Source: Bacteroidota bacterium (GTDB lineage: Bacteria > Bacteroidota > Bacteroidia > UKL13-3). From it: a stretch of 47,487 nt of DNA. The notes below the pieces were generated by a model. The model searched no databases, was not told where the DNA came from, and was given only the letters and a program-made list of their open reading frames with translations. The stretch lies in NCBI GenBank assembly GCA_030680835.1, contig JAUXUD010000026.1, positions 1-47,487 of the forward strand, given 5' to 3'. The position numbers and the translations under genes are program-made. Position 1 is the first letter of the stretch. The number at the start of each line of letters is the position of its first letter. Below, piece after piece: positions 1-8,938 of this stretch.

Positions 1-725
1 ACAATAACTGGCAAATGTAAAAAAGTTTGGCCTTGGCCCGCATCCCAAGCCGCAAGGCCAATCGTTGCGACTAATAGGCCTTGCTCAAGGTCTGCTACAT
101 TTGTGTTCATTTGATTCATTATCTACAGGCCAATCTTTTAACATTTGCTGGCGTTATTGTAATAGGTCGGTCCTGAAGAATTCTAAATTTGAACACTACC
201 CTTTAATCAATGCATTATATGAAATGTAGAGTTATAGCTTTAGCCTAAAAAAATATGCAAATTGAATTAAATGGATTGAATTGCTTGATAGCCTAATTCT
301 GCATGAAAATTGCAATTAATACCTCCTGAATTTTATCTTCTAAAACAAAAGCAAATTAAGGACCGACCTATTTCGGTGCCGCCAGCAATTGTTAAAAAGA
401 AAGGTGTGCGGTGGGCTTGTGCAAGCGGCCCTCGAGCAAGGCCTACCTGTCGCAACGATTGGCCTTGCGGCTTGGGCTGCGTGGCAAAACATTTCTTTTT
501 TACAAGTGCAAGGTGCTGAAATAAGTCTTGATTTTTTGTTTCTTTTTGATCAAGCAAAAAGAAAAAAAACAATCAATTGTAACAAATTATTCAGGGTAAC
601 CTAATGCACCCCAAAAAGCTTACAATATCGCCAAATTAATTTGTTAAGTTGACGCCTATACCCATCAGGGTCGAACACTGCTTACATTTCTCTTGACTAA
701 ACGACATTGAAAACAAAGGCTATGC
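1..725. repeat. Gene-free stretch with a large imperfect inverted repeat
   Basis: No credible gene is present; the short open frames here have no recognisable domain and lie inside the repeat. Positions 44-71 are an exact 28-base reverse complement of 449-476. Further matching blocks are 75-86 with 434-445, 141-154 with 380-393 (one mismatch) and 161-173 with 360-372 (exact). The arms (about 11-173 and 360-508) therefore face each other around a 186-base AT-rich spacer. The arms are richer in G and C than the spacer. It may be a decayed palindromic or MITE-like element, or an inverted duplication. Positions 510-725 show nothing I can name. Confidence 0.75.
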
Positions 726-756
726 AAAAACGCCCTGCTTTTAAAAAAGCAAGGCG
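726..756 (-). terminator. Intrinsic terminator after the DUF4382 gene
   Basis: On the minus strand a 12-bp stem with one mismatch (731-742 with 745-756, 2-nt loop) is followed by a run of five T (726-730). It lies 25 bases beyond the stop codon of the DUF4382 lipoprotein gene. Confidence 0.75.
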
Positions 757-780
757 TAGTGATAAATCTATGTAAATGTA

Positions 781-1542
781 TTAAAAAACAATTGTTCCTA
801 TATCAGTAGTTATACCTTTGCTTACTGAAACATTGGTTACTGTTATTGGTTTTAAAGGCAATAACGGAGTCACAGTTACCGAGTAAGTTCCCGGAGGGAG
901 ACCCATAAGTAAAAAGTCACCTGAAGCGCTAACATTTGAAGCGTAAGTGATACTTGAAGTTGCTTCTACAAATGCTACAGAACCTACCGGTGTTATTTTA
1001 CCCCTGATGAGTCCGCAATCAGCTGCAAGTATCGTTCTGATAACAGGCTTCAGTTTATACGTTCCATTGCCTTCCAGAATAATGGACTGGTTGGCATCAA
1101 AATCAAGCAAAACACTGTTCATCACACCTAATTGTAAGGTTTGATGTACCTGAAGTTTCAAACCGGATTGTTCGGCACTCGGGGTACTCAGCGGGTAACT
1201 TACATTGCCAATCAATACCGAATTGTTTGTACCCAGTATGAGTCTTATCTGTTGTACGCTGGCACTTTCCAAATTGCCTGTGCCTATAAGGGTGTCAATT
1301 CCATTTGAGTAATCAAGCAGATTATAAATGCCCGGATTGATAACCATCGTTACGGCCTTTCCATCGCCTCCCGTTACTTCTATTCCTTTTAAATCAATAA
1401 ATACGGCGCTAAATGGGCCGGGGGCATCCGTCATTCTCACAGAATAGGGATAAGAGGATGCAGCGTCTGCACGGTCTTTTTTGCAAGAGTTCATCATAAG
1501 ACCCAGCATAGCAAGGCCAAGTATAAAAGTTATTTTTTTCAT
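781..1542 (-). CDS. DUF4382-family surface lipoprotein
   Basis: A 253-aa predicted lipoprotein. The N-terminus is a short hydrophobic signal ending in a lipobox with Cys20 (MMNSC), so it should be lipidated and exported, probably to the outer membrane. Residues about 33-170 match the DUF4382 pattern (starting RMTDAPGPFSAVFIDLKGIEV), a beta-sandwich family common in Bacteroidota surface lipoproteins and of unknown function. Residues about 180-250 look like a carboxypeptidase-regulatory-like beta-sandwich (GDFLLMGLPPGTYSVTV). A TGTAACA-type promoter sits 88 bases upstream of the start, the same kind found upstream of the signalling genes, and a terminator follows. This ties the gene to the regulon. 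The ligand is unknown. Confidence 0.85.
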   Translation of the reverse strand: MKKITFILGLAMLGLMMNSCKKDRADAASSYPYSVRMTDAPGPFSAVFIDLKGIEVTGGDGKAVTMVINPGIYNLLDYSNGIDTLIGTGNLESASVQQIRLILGTNNSVLIGNVSYPLSTPSAEQSGLKLQVHQTLQLGVMNSVLLDFDANQSIILEGNGTYKLKPVIRTILAADCGLIRGKITPVGSVAFVEATSSITYASNVSASGDFLLMGLPPGTYSVTVTPLLPLKPITVTNVSVSKGITTDIGTIVF

Positions 1543-1602
1543 TTTGTTTTTAATTATATTTAGTTTGATTTTATCAGCATATTACTTTGAATTGCTTCAA
1601 CA

Positions 1603-1657
1603 CAAAGGTATATAGCTCTAAAAGCTAATTATTACACAACTTTTGAATTATGTTGCA
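1603..1657 (-). promoter_or_regulatory. Composite TGTAACA promoter A (DUF4382 gene)
   Basis: In the gene's sense direction, half-site TGCAACA (1651-1657) is followed 21 bp later by TGTAATA (1630-1636), then TACCTTTG ending at 1603, 27 nt from the second box. TACCTTTG fits the Bacteroidota -7 element TAnnTTTG. Confidence 0.75.
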
Positions 1658-1684
1658 TGATTTACATGTTCAGTGAACATTGAA

Positions 1685-2092
1685 TCAGGGTGCTATTTTA
1701 CTCAGAAATTCATTTGTGATGGGCTTTTCCTGGAAGGCTACAACATTTTTATCATTACCAGCCCGTGTGATATCTCGAACATCACCTGTTGAAGAGATAA
1801 TAAAGGCCTTACAATGATTTTTTAACGTGGCCGGTAATTTATCATATGCGTCCATAAACTCAAAACCCGTCATGATAGGCATATAAATGTCCACCAATAT
1901 CACTTCCGGTAATAGCGGCAGGTTTTCCTGGTTATCCTGAAGGTATTTTAATGCTAGTGTAGCTTCAGAAAACTTAAGAATATTTCCTCCGAAATTATTG
2001 TTGCTGATAATTTTTGAAGTAATATAAATATCTATTTCTGTGTCATCAATAATCATCACATTGTCAAATTTTGCTGCTTGTACAGGTATCAT
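1685..2092 (-). CDS. Single-domain response regulator (receiver)
   Basis: A 135-aa stand-alone receiver with no output domain. It has the acidic pair D16-D17, a phospho-acceptor D68 (ILVDIYMP), the Ser-Ser switch residues in AFIISST and the conserved Lys in QEKPIT. Its start overlaps the stop of the kinase gene upstream by 4 bases (ATGA), so the two are translationally coupled and are probably cognate. It probably passes phosphate on or acts by protein-protein contact, as CheY-like and Rcp1-type receivers beside histidine kinases do. The downstream target is unknown. Confidence 0.9.
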   Translation of the reverse strand: MIPVQAAKFDNVMIIDDTEIDIYITSKIISNNNFGGNILKFSEATLALKYLQDNQENLPLLPEVILVDIYMPIMTGFEFMDAYDKLPATLKNHCKAFIISSTGDVRDITRAGNDKNVVAFQEKPITNEFLSKIAP

Positions 2093-3072
2093 GTGATTGT
2101 ATTTTTAATGGTTATTTCAAATGATGTTCCTGTTCCTGCTTCGGAGCGAACCCGAATCGAACCATCAAGTTTCTCTATGATTTCCTTTACAATATAAAGT
2201 CCGATGCCCGTGCCCGATTGCTTACCCGGTAAATGATAAAACATCTCAAATATTTTATCATGAAATTCCTGGGCAATACCGATACCGTTATCTTCAACCT
2301 TCAAATGCAGATGTTCTCTGGTTGTATTACCGGTAACTTTAATATACCTGCCTGTTTGAGGTTTCTTATGATATTTAATGGCATTGGAAATCAGGTTTTC
2401 GATTACTGTTGTAAAACGTTGCAAATCTGAATAAAAGGATTGTTCTTCATTAATGATTACTTCAAAATGAATCCCTTCTGCATCTTTTATACTGCGCAAC
2501 ATTTCATAGGTTTCTTCAATTGTTTTTTGCAACGGTATGAATTCCACATCTATGTCTGTTCTGTTGTTTTGAGAATAACTAAGGATTTTTTTTATAAATC
2601 CATCCAGTCGGATGATTCGGCTTCGGATCATATTTGCGTGTTCAAGAGTATCTGCTTCTTTCGATTCTCCTTCAATAAAAGAAAGCAGACCAAGAATAGA
2701 AGTTAACGGGGCGCGAAGATCATGAGAAACACTGTAAACAAATCGGTCGAGTTCTGAATTGGTCTTTGTGAGTTCCATATTGGCAATGATTAACTCCGCT
2801 GCACGATTTTCCTTCTCCTTATTTTGAAAAGCAAGCTCCTTGTTTGCAATCATTAACTCTGCTGCCCGTGTTTCTTTCTCTTCGTTTTGAAAAGCCAGCT
2901 TTCTGTTTGCAATGTTTAGTTCTGCTGTCCGTATATCACGCTCCCTGTTTTTAAAATCTATTTTCTTATTTGCAATGATTAACTCAACGTTGCGCTTTTC
3001 TTTCTCTTCATTTTGCATTGCAAATTCTTTTTTAGAAATGATTAGTTCATCCGATTTTTTTTGTATTTCCAT
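2089..3072 (-). CDS. Histidine kinase with repeat coiled coil (soluble)
   Basis: A soluble sensor kinase with no transmembrane segment or PAS domain. The N-terminal third is a coiled coil of about five 21-residue units of the type AELIIANKELAFQNKEKENR. It is followed by HisKA with the phospho-acceptor His in SVSHDLRAPL (His147 counted from the longer start) and a HATPase_c domain (N box NAIKYH, DNGIGI, GTGIGL). It ends in a 4-base overlap with the receiver gene. The longest frame starts at 3162, but the predicted -7 element (3148-3151) lies inside it. I therefore prefer the in-frame ATG at 3072, giving 327 aa. The signal is unknown and may arrive through partners binding the coiled coil. Confidence 0.85.
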   Translation of the reverse strand: MEIQKKSDELIISKKEFAMQNEEKEKRNVELIIANKKIDFKNRERDIRTAELNIANRKLAFQNEEKETRAAELMIANKELAFQNKEKENRAAELIIANMELTKTNSELDRFVYSVSHDLRAPLTSILGLLSFIEGESKEADTLEHANMIRSRIIRLDGFIKKILSYSQNNRTDIDVEFIPLQKTIEETYEMLRSIKDAEGIHFEVIINEEQSFYSDLQRFTTVIENLISNAIKYHKKPQTGRYIKVTGNTTREHLHLKVEDNGIGIAQEFHDKIFEMFYHLPGKQSGTGIGLYIVKEIIEKLDGSIRVRSEAGTGTSFEITIKNTIT

Positions 3073-3147
3073 ATCAAGTTTTGATAAAATTGTCTGGTTT
3101 AAACACGAAACGGTATTTATTATATGACGTATTGATTTACTATTATA

Positions 3148-3202
3148 CAAATTTGAATACATTAATGGAGGGATAGTTATATAACTATTGAAACAAGTTA
3201 TA
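3148..3202 (-). promoter_or_regulatory. Composite TGTAACA promoter B (kinase/receiver operon)
   Basis: Sense half-sites TATAACT (3196-3202) and TATAACT (3175-3181) are 21 bp apart, and TTTG ends 27 nt later at 3148. The -7 element falls downstream of the ATG at 3162, which argues for the start at 3072. Confidence 0.75.
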
Positions 3203-3213
3203 TAATTTACAGA

Positions 3214-3375
3214 TTATGCTAATTTCAAATGACCCACAGAACCCCGTATTTCCATATCCGGACAAATAAAATAGTTATGTGTCCATTTAGATGAACCCAT
3301 AGTATAACTATAAAAAAGGATCACACATATAATCAATAAAGTACTTAAGTACCTAACTTTGATAAAGTTTTTCAT
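3214..3375 (-). CDS. Small membrane or secreted peptide (53 aa)
   Basis: An ATG-initiated 53-codon frame that is too short for standard calling. The peptide begins MKNFIKVRYL, continues with a hydrophobic segment at about residues 11-22 (STLLIICVILFY), and then has a polar tail containing two more features, ICPDMEIRG and a C-terminal GHLKLA. The N-terminus looks like a signal peptide or single membrane anchor. The main support is position: its own composite promoter (C) with a perfect TAnnTTTG lies 40 bases upstream. That explains why two promoter copies occur in what would otherwise be one intergenic gap. No family is recognised. Confidence 0.5.
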   Translation of the reverse strand: MKNFIKVRYLSTLLIICVILFYSYTMGSSKWTHNYFICPDMEIRGSVGHLKLA

Positions 3376-3414
3376 TTGTATGATTTAACCATTCAGTGAG
3401 TTAAAATAACCTGA

Positions 3415-3470
3415 CAAATGTATACTTCGGAATTGCTTAATGCTTTACATAACTATTTGAGTTTGTTACA
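3415..3470 (-). promoter_or_regulatory. Composite TGTAACA promoter C (small peptide gene)
   Basis: Sense half-sites TGTAACA (3464-3470) and TGTAAAG (3443-3449) are 21 bp apart. TACATTTG ends at 3415, exactly 28 nt after the second box. It is one of the best matches in the set. Confidence 0.75.
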
Positions 3471-3520
3471 TGATTTACTTACCCGGTTGTTGGATTTTTA
3501 CAATGTGTGAATTCAGTATT

Positions 3521-6500
3521 TTACTGATGAAGATTTCTAATTCTGTTAAACTCTTCCTTCAACTCTTTCATTGCATTTTTACAAACAGTTTCGAGCTGTG
3601 TAGCCAGCTTATTTAATTCCTGTATTTCAGACTGAACGGGTACCGTATTTTTAAATTTAAATCCAAGAATTTTCTTTGAAATCAGGTCACTACTCCCCTG
3701 AATACCCATAATAGAAAATGAAGGCATGATTTTATGCACAGCCGATTTCAATAAATTCCAGTCGTTCTCCTTTAAAGATTTGTTAATTGCGCTGATAATA
3801 GGTGGCGTTTGATTCAAATAAAGCTGAATCATTTCCATCATCAGTTTTGGATTTGACTTAGTACGCCGGTTCAAAATATCAAGGTCAACATATTGAAGTT
3901 TTTTGGCTTCTCCATTTCTTTTCAATTTTGTGTTTTTCACTTTTAAAAGTCCCGGTTTCAAAACCAAACCTACTATTTTGTTATATAATTGTCTTTCATC
4001 TATAGGCTTTGAAATATAATCATTCATACCTACAGCTTTGCATTTTGCAAGATCAACCGTGGTAACATCGGCACTTACTGCAATAATGGGTATTTTAGAC
4101 TTCATTGTATTACGAATATAGTTGGTGGCTTCAAAGCCGTTCATTTCGGGCATTTGTAAGTCCATCAATACAATATCATAATTTTTAACCTGTAGTTTTT
4201 CGATGGCAACTTTTCCATTGGGTGCAATATCCCTTTCAAATCCGAAATCTTCCAAAAGGGTTTTCATGAGCAATTGGTTGAGTGGAATGTCTTCAACAAC
4301 CAGAACTTTTATGTTATTAATTTCCGTATCCAGTTCTGCAATTTCCACTTCCGGTTCCGCATCACTTTTTGTTTTTTTAAAATCTAATTTAAAACTGAAA
4401 GTTGAACCCACATCTAATTTACTTTTTACATGAATACTTCCCCCCTGTAATTCTACCAGTTGTTTAAAAATAGCAAGTCCCAATCCGGTTCCACCATAAA
4501 GCCTTGAAGTGTCGTTGGAAGCCTGTTGAAAGTTTTCGAAAATCTTATCTATTTTGTTCTTGCTGATTCCAATTCCCGTATCTGATAGGGTAAATTCAAT
4601 AGTAACTTTTTTATTATCAGCCGCCAGTTGACGCACAGAAATTGCAATTTCGCCTTTTGATGTAAACTTAACTGCATTACTCAGTAGATTTAATAAGATC
4701 TGGCGTAATCGTACAGAGTCGCCAACCAATATTTCCGGTATTCTTTTATCATAATCTATCACGAGCTTTAAATTCTTTTCATGTATTTTCGCTTCAAACA
4801 AATGAAGTGTTGATGATGTAGATAAAATTAGATTAAATGGTTTCTGTTCAAATGTCATTTTTCCGGCATCGACTTTTGCCAGATCAAGTATATCATTGAT
4901 AAGCACAATTAACGCATCGCCACTCAATTTAATGGCTCTCAGATATTCCTTTTGCTTTAATGACAAATCTGTTTTTAACAGCACTTTTGTAAACCCGATA
5001 ATTCCGTTCATTGGGGTTCGTATTTCATGGCTCATATTCGACAAAAACTGTTGTTTTGCCTTTACCGCTTCTTCTGCCTTTTTCAGCGCTTCCTCAGCTT
5101 TTTGCTGCGCAACTTCGGCAAGTATTTTCGAATCCAACAACTGCTTTTCGATACTCTTTTGTACCGTAAAATCTTCAATGGCAAGAAGTATCAATTGTTC
5201 AGTATTTGATTTTTGAACAATCAGATGGGCATTCAGCAGCATTATTTTTTCGCCAATTCCGGGGAAGTTATAGGTGACCTCAAAATTTTCGAAACTGCTG
5301 TTTTTAACTATAATATCATTCAATACATTTCTCAGTTTTGGAATATTCCATTGCTTATTGCCCAATTCAAACAAATACGTTCCTTCTGTTTCTTCTTTTT
5401 GAACCTTAAATTTCTCATAAAAGGATTTGTTTGCCGATTTTACACGAAAGTCTTTAAATAACACAAGCATGGGTTCATGTATGGTAGTAATGATAGCCTC
5501 CGAATATTCCTGTGCTTCTGTAAGAAGGTCGTTGCGTATCTGCAATTCATGATTGGCCGAAAGCAGTTCTTCATTGGTAGCCTGAATTTCTTCTTTTGAA
5601 GTTTCGAGCTCTTCATTCAGTGTCTGAAATTCTTCGTTGGTTGAAACGATTTCTTCATTGGCAGTCTGTAATTCTTCATAAGCCGTTTCCTGTGATTCAA
5701 GAATCGAATCCATTTCAGAACGCGCACTGTTCAACTCCTCGACCAGTTTTTTTATCCGGGTGTCTTTCTGTGATAAGTTTCGTTTACTGCCCGTACTGTT
5801 TTCCGGATATATTTCTACCTGTTCCTGCATGGTAAAAACACAAAGGAGTAAAGGTTCATCCCATTCTATTTTTAACGGACAAACTTCCAGGGTCATCAAA
5901 CGAAAAGCAGATTCAACTTTTATTTCAATTCCGGTTTTGATTACAGGTTGCTTTGTTTTTATTACCTTTAGAATGGCATTTCTAAGTTCAAAAGCAAATT
6001 CAGGACGCGTCATTTTTAAAATATTCAGGCTTGCTTTCCCACCTGATGGATGCGATAGATACAATGATGTTAATCCTCTGAACTGAAGGATTTCCATATC
6101 TTTGTTAATAATTGCACAGGCCGGCATAAAACGGGAAAGCAAGGCCGAATCTATGGCGTTGTCAAGGGCTAAAGTATCAACCGATGCATTCTTTTTTAAA
6201 GAAGGCTTAATGTTTCTTTCATTATTCATGAGGGGAAAGCGTGGCAACAATTCAGGCACTTTGCGGATGCCCGTGTTCTTTTTTCGGGAAAATATTTTAA
6301 ATTTATTATTTAACTGCGTAAAAAGTTGTGATGAAGTTCCGATTGTTTCTGATTTGCCAAGTATTAAATATTTCCCTTCATTTAGAGCAAAATGAAGCGT
6401 TGCAAGTGCTTTTTTTTGAGCAGCCGCATCAAAATAAATAAGCAGGTTGCGGCAACTGATAAAATCAATTCTGAAAAAAGGGGGATCACTCAGAATATTA

Positions 6501-7768
6501 TGAGGTGCAAATACAAACATTTCACGAATTTCTTTGTTAATAATGTATCTGTCACCTGATTTTGTAAAAAAACGTTTTAGCAGATTTTTAGGAATTGGTT
6601 TTGTTTCGTTTTGGGTAAATTCACCTAATCTGGCACATTGAATCACGCCCTCACTGAGATCGGTTGCAAATATTTTAACCGGAACCTTCTTTGTTTTATT
6701 ATACTGTAACTCTGCAATTAATAAGGCAATAGAGTATGCTTCTTCACCGGTAGAGCAGGCAGGCACCCATATCCTTAAAGTTTCGCCAGGCAGCTTGCCT
6801 TTTAAAAGTTCGGGAAGAAGTGTGGATTTTAAATACCTGAACGTTTCCATATCCCTGAAAAAGCTGGTAACATTTATCAGTAAATCCTTATAAAGAAGGT
6901 CTGCTTCTTTGCCGTCTTTAAGCAACAACTTTACATAATCCTTAATCGAATTGATCCTGCATTGCTGCATTCTGTGATGTAAGCGCCGGTTAATGGTGGC
7001 CATTTTATAATGACTGAAGTCTACTCCTTTGTCTTTATGTAATATCCTGAAAATCGTTTTTTCATCCGGGTCAGCATATTCAGTTGCCGTATCCCCCCGC
7101 TTCGGTTTTACAACCTGTTTTAAAAATCCGTTTTTGCTCAGCCTGATCAACTCATGTGCAATTTCTTCAGGGGGTAAAACATAATCAACAACCCCTGAAG
7201 CAATAGCCGATTTGGGCATGCTGCCGGTCTGGGCCGAATCATCCTGTGCAAATGTAATTCCTCCGGCATCTTTAATCGTATTCAGCCCTTGTGTGCCATC
7301 GCTGCCGTAACCCGAAAGTATTATACCAATTACCTTTTCCTTATGTGTTTCGGCAAGTGAAGTAAACAGAATATCAATGGAAGGATTTGTTGGAATATTT
7401 TTCTGGCGTGGAAGTAATTGTATATGTCCGTCAATTACTTCAATTTCCTTATTGTGTGGAATTACATAAACATTATCCGGTTTCATCAGCTCCATATCAT
7501 CTATTTCCTGCACCTTCATTTTGGTTATTTTAGACAATATAGATGTCAGGTAACTCTTATGCTCCGGGTTTAAATGCTGCACATAGATATATGCCATACC
7601 CGTATCCGGTGGTAAATTCTTTAATAAGGCTGATACCGCCTCCAGTCCGCCCGCAGAGGCTCCTATGGCAACAATATGAAAAGATTCCCTTTTCGGTTTT
7701 GCCGGCCTGATTAATGATTTTTTTTTAGGTAAAGGTTTTTTATTTTTAATAATAGGACCTGATTTCAT
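3521..7768 (-). CDS. CheB-CheR-PAS-histidine kinase-receiver-Hpt hybrid
   Basis: A 1415-aa soluble fusion of six signalling modules. CheB methylesterase spans about 30-215, with triad Ser38 (GASAGG), His65 (VQHLNPEH) and Asp157 (GSDGTQG). CheR methyltransferase spans about 230-495 (ACSTGEEAYS near 337). A Glu/Asn-rich coiled coil spans about 650-745 (NEEFQTLNEELETSKEEIQ), then PAS at about 745-860, HisKA with His914, HATPase_c at 1018-1135, receiver with Asp1203, and Hpt with His1345. CheB-CheR-PAS fusions are known in chemosensory and stress systems. Here no MCP, CheA or CheW is encoded nearby, so the methylation substrate is unknown. It stands alone after the gap carrying promoter K, and shares nearly identical kinase and receiver modules with the kinases at 12.1 and 20.2 kb. 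Confidence 0.93.
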   Translation of the reverse strand: MKSGPIIKNKKPLPKKKSLIRPAKPKRESFHIVAIGASAGGLEAVSALLKNLPPDTGMAYIYVQHLNPEHKSYLTSILSKITKMKVQEIDDMELMKPDNVYVIPHNKEIEVIDGHIQLLPRQKNIPTNPSIDILFTSLAETHKEKVIGIILSGYGSDGTQGLNTIKDAGGITFAQDDSAQTGSMPKSAIASGVVDYVLPPEEIAHELIRLSKNGFLKQVVKPKRGDTATEYADPDEKTIFRILHKDKGVDFSHYKMATINRRLHHRMQQCRINSIKDYVKLLLKDGKEADLLYKDLLINVTSFFRDMETFRYLKSTLLPELLKGKLPGETLRIWVPACSTGEEAYSIALLIAELQYNKTKKVPVKIFATDLSEGVIQCARLGEFTQNETKPIPKNLLKRFFTKSGDRYIINKEIREMFVFAPHNILSDPPFFRIDFISCRNLLIYFDAAAQKKALATLHFALNEGKYLILGKSETIGTSSQLFTQLNNKFKIFSRKKNTGIRKVPELLPRFPLMNNERNIKPSLKKNASVDTLALDNAIDSALLSRFMPACAIINKDMEILQFRGLTSLYLSHPSGGKASLNILKMTRPEFAFELRNAILKVIKTKQPVIKTGIEIKVESAFRLMTLEVCPLKIEWDEPLLLCVFTMQEQVEIYPENSTGSKRNLSQKDTRIKKLVEELNSARSEMDSILESQETAYEELQTANEEIVSTNEEFQTLNEELETSKEEIQATNEELLSANHELQIRNDLLTEAQEYSEAIITTIHEPMLVLFKDFRVKSANKSFYEKFKVQKEETEGTYLFELGNKQWNIPKLRNVLNDIIVKNSSFENFEVTYNFPGIGEKIMLLNAHLIVQKSNTEQLILLAIEDFTVQKSIEKQLLDSKILAEVAQQKAEEALKKAEEAVKAKQQFLSNMSHEIRTPMNGIIGFTKVLLKTDLSLKQKEYLRAIKLSGDALIVLINDILDLAKVDAGKMTFEQKPFNLILSTSSTLHLFEAKIHEKNLKLVIDYDKRIPEILVGDSVRLRQILLNLLSNAVKFTSKGEIAISVRQLAADNKKVTIEFTLSDTGIGISKNKIDKIFENFQQASNDTSRLYGGTGLGLAIFKQLVELQGGSIHVKSKLDVGSTFSFKLDFKKTKSDAEPEVEIAELDTEINNIKVLVVEDIPLNQLLMKTLLEDFGFERDIAPNGKVAIEKLQVKNYDIVLMDLQMPEMNGFEATNYIRNTMKSKIPIIAVSADVTTVDLAKCKAVGMNDYISKPIDERQLYNKIVGLVLKPGLLKVKNTKLKRNGEAKKLQYVDLDILNRRTKSNPKLMMEMIQLYLNQTPPIISAINKSLKENDWNLLKSAVHKIMPSFSIMGIQGSSDLISKKILGFKFKNTVPVQSEIQELNKLATQLETVCKNAMKELKEEFNRIRNLHQ

Positions 7769-7778
7769 TATTTAAGTG

Positions 7779-7834
7779 CATTTTGTAAATAAAGAATGTT
7801 TTATTCTGTTATCTGATCGCAAAACGAAGTTACA
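7779..7834 (-). promoter_or_regulatory. Possible weak TGTAACA promoter K (CheB-CheR kinase gene)
   Basis: Sense half-sites TGTAACT (7828-7834) and GATAACA (7807-7813) keep the 21-bp spacing. The expected TTTG position reads AATG and lies only 11 bases from the start codon. This is the weakest member of the set and may be fortuitous. Confidence 0.35.
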
Positions 7835-7840
7835 CTATAT

Positions 7841-8401
7841 TTATAAATTCTCTATTGCAATCATTCTTTTATACTTCATTTTTTTAAAAAATGAAGGCGT
7901 TAAACCTGTGACTTTTTTAAACTGGTTGGAGAGATGCGCAACGCTGCTATAATGAAGCTTGTCAGCAATTTCAGTAAGTGTTAGTTCATTATACACGAGC
8001 AATTCTTTAACACATTCAATTTTATTCGCAATAATATAATGTTCAATTGTAATTCCTTTTACTTCAGAAAAAAGATTGGAAAGGTAGGTGTAATCATGAT
8101 TTAGTTTCTCACTCAAAAAATTCGAAAAGTTGGTTTTAGGCAGTTCACCACTATAATGAATCATTTCAACAATCACATTTTTTATTTTCTCTATCAGCAT
8201 TGCTTTTTTGTCTTCCATCAATTCAAGCCCTGAATTGTGTAAGGCTGCTTTCAGTGACTCATGAACTGCAGCCGAAATATTTTCTTTTATTTCCACCTCT
8301 CCCAGTTCCACAATGATAAAGTGTAGTCCGAGTTTTTGCAACTCTTCCTTCACAATCATTTTACAAGGGATGCTGACCATGTTTTTGATGAATAATTTCA
8401 T
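7841..8401 (-). CDS. AraC-family regulator with HMA-like N-terminal domain
   Basis: A 186-aa regulator. Residues 1-75 resemble a heavy-metal-associated (HMA) beta-alpha-beta-beta-alpha-beta fold: MKLFIKNMV strand, helix, then IIVELGEVEI strands. Related Bacteroidota proteins carry CxxC at the first loop, but this one has S-x-x-C (SIPC). Residues about 85-180 are a two-helix-turn-helix AraC DNA-binding domain (LSNLFSEVKGITIEHYII and IADKLHYSSVAHLSNQFKKVTG). It lies 72 bases downstream of a receiver gene and is probably in the 9493-7841 operon. It is a candidate reader of the TGTAACA sites. Confidence 0.88.
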   Translation of the reverse strand: MKLFIKNMVSIPCKMIVKEELQKLGLHFIIVELGEVEIKENISAAVHESLKAALHNSGLELMEDKKAMLIEKIKNVIVEMIHYSGELPKTNFSNFLSEKLNHDYTYLSNLFSEVKGITIEHYIIANKIECVKELLVYNELTLTEIADKLHYSSVAHLSNQFKKVTGLTPSFFKKMKYKRMIAIENL

Positions 8402-8473
8402 TTATATTCTGGGCAAAATTTCATAACAAATACAAATAACCTGTTTACTTTTAATAAAATACAGGTCATTCAT

Positions 8474-8908
8474 CTACATACGGTCCATATACCAGTTCAG
8501 TTCCTTTTCCATTTTTTTGTAACTAAAAATGGTTGTAACTATTTTTTGTAAACGTATAAATGCGGTTTCGCTTTTCACCACATAATCAAAAGCCCTGTGA
8601 TGCATGCAATTTACCGCAACTTCAATTTTATCCTGCTGCGAAAGCATCACAACAGCAATGTCCGGGTTGCGTGCTTTTATTTTATCAAGTGTCTCCAAAC
8701 CGTTCATGGCATTTTTATCAATGCCATCCAAACAGTAATCCAGGATGATTACATCCGGATTGTGCTTTAAATGCTCAAGGCAAAGTTCACCGGTGGCAAA
8801 TGTTTCAATATCAAAATCAGCATGCTGAAGGAATTCAATTTCAAGTGATTTTAAAAACACTGCATCGTCATCTACCAGAAAAAGCTTAATCTTATCTTCG
8901 TTTTTCAT
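8474..8908 (-). CDS. Single-domain response regulator
   Basis: A 144-aa receiver: acidic cluster D13-D15, phospho-acceptor Asp57 (VIILDYCLD), VVMLSQQ as the switch strand and VVKSET carrying the conserved Lys. The loop after Asp57 is longer than in CheY (LDGIDKNAMNG instead of the usual MPxxxG). The same extension is seen in the receiver at 19787-20218, and the two are close paralogues. It lies between two AraC-type genes with short gaps, suggesting AraC-receiver-AraC cotranscription from promoter D. There is no output domain. Confidence 0.9.
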   Translation of the reverse strand: MKNEDKIKLFLVDDDAVFLKSLEIEFLQHADFDIETFATGELCLEHLKHNPDVIILDYCLDGIDKNAMNGLETLDKIKARNPDIAVVMLSQQDKIEVAVNCMHHRAFDYVVKSETAFIRLQKIVTTIFSYKKMEKELNWYMDRM

Positions 8909-8938
8909 AATTCCTTTTATTACCCTTAGTATTTTGTC

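Noticed and set aside
310-604. Short open frames in the first 600 bases
   Set aside because: They lie within the inverted repeat, overlap each other on both strands and have no recognisable domain or start context.
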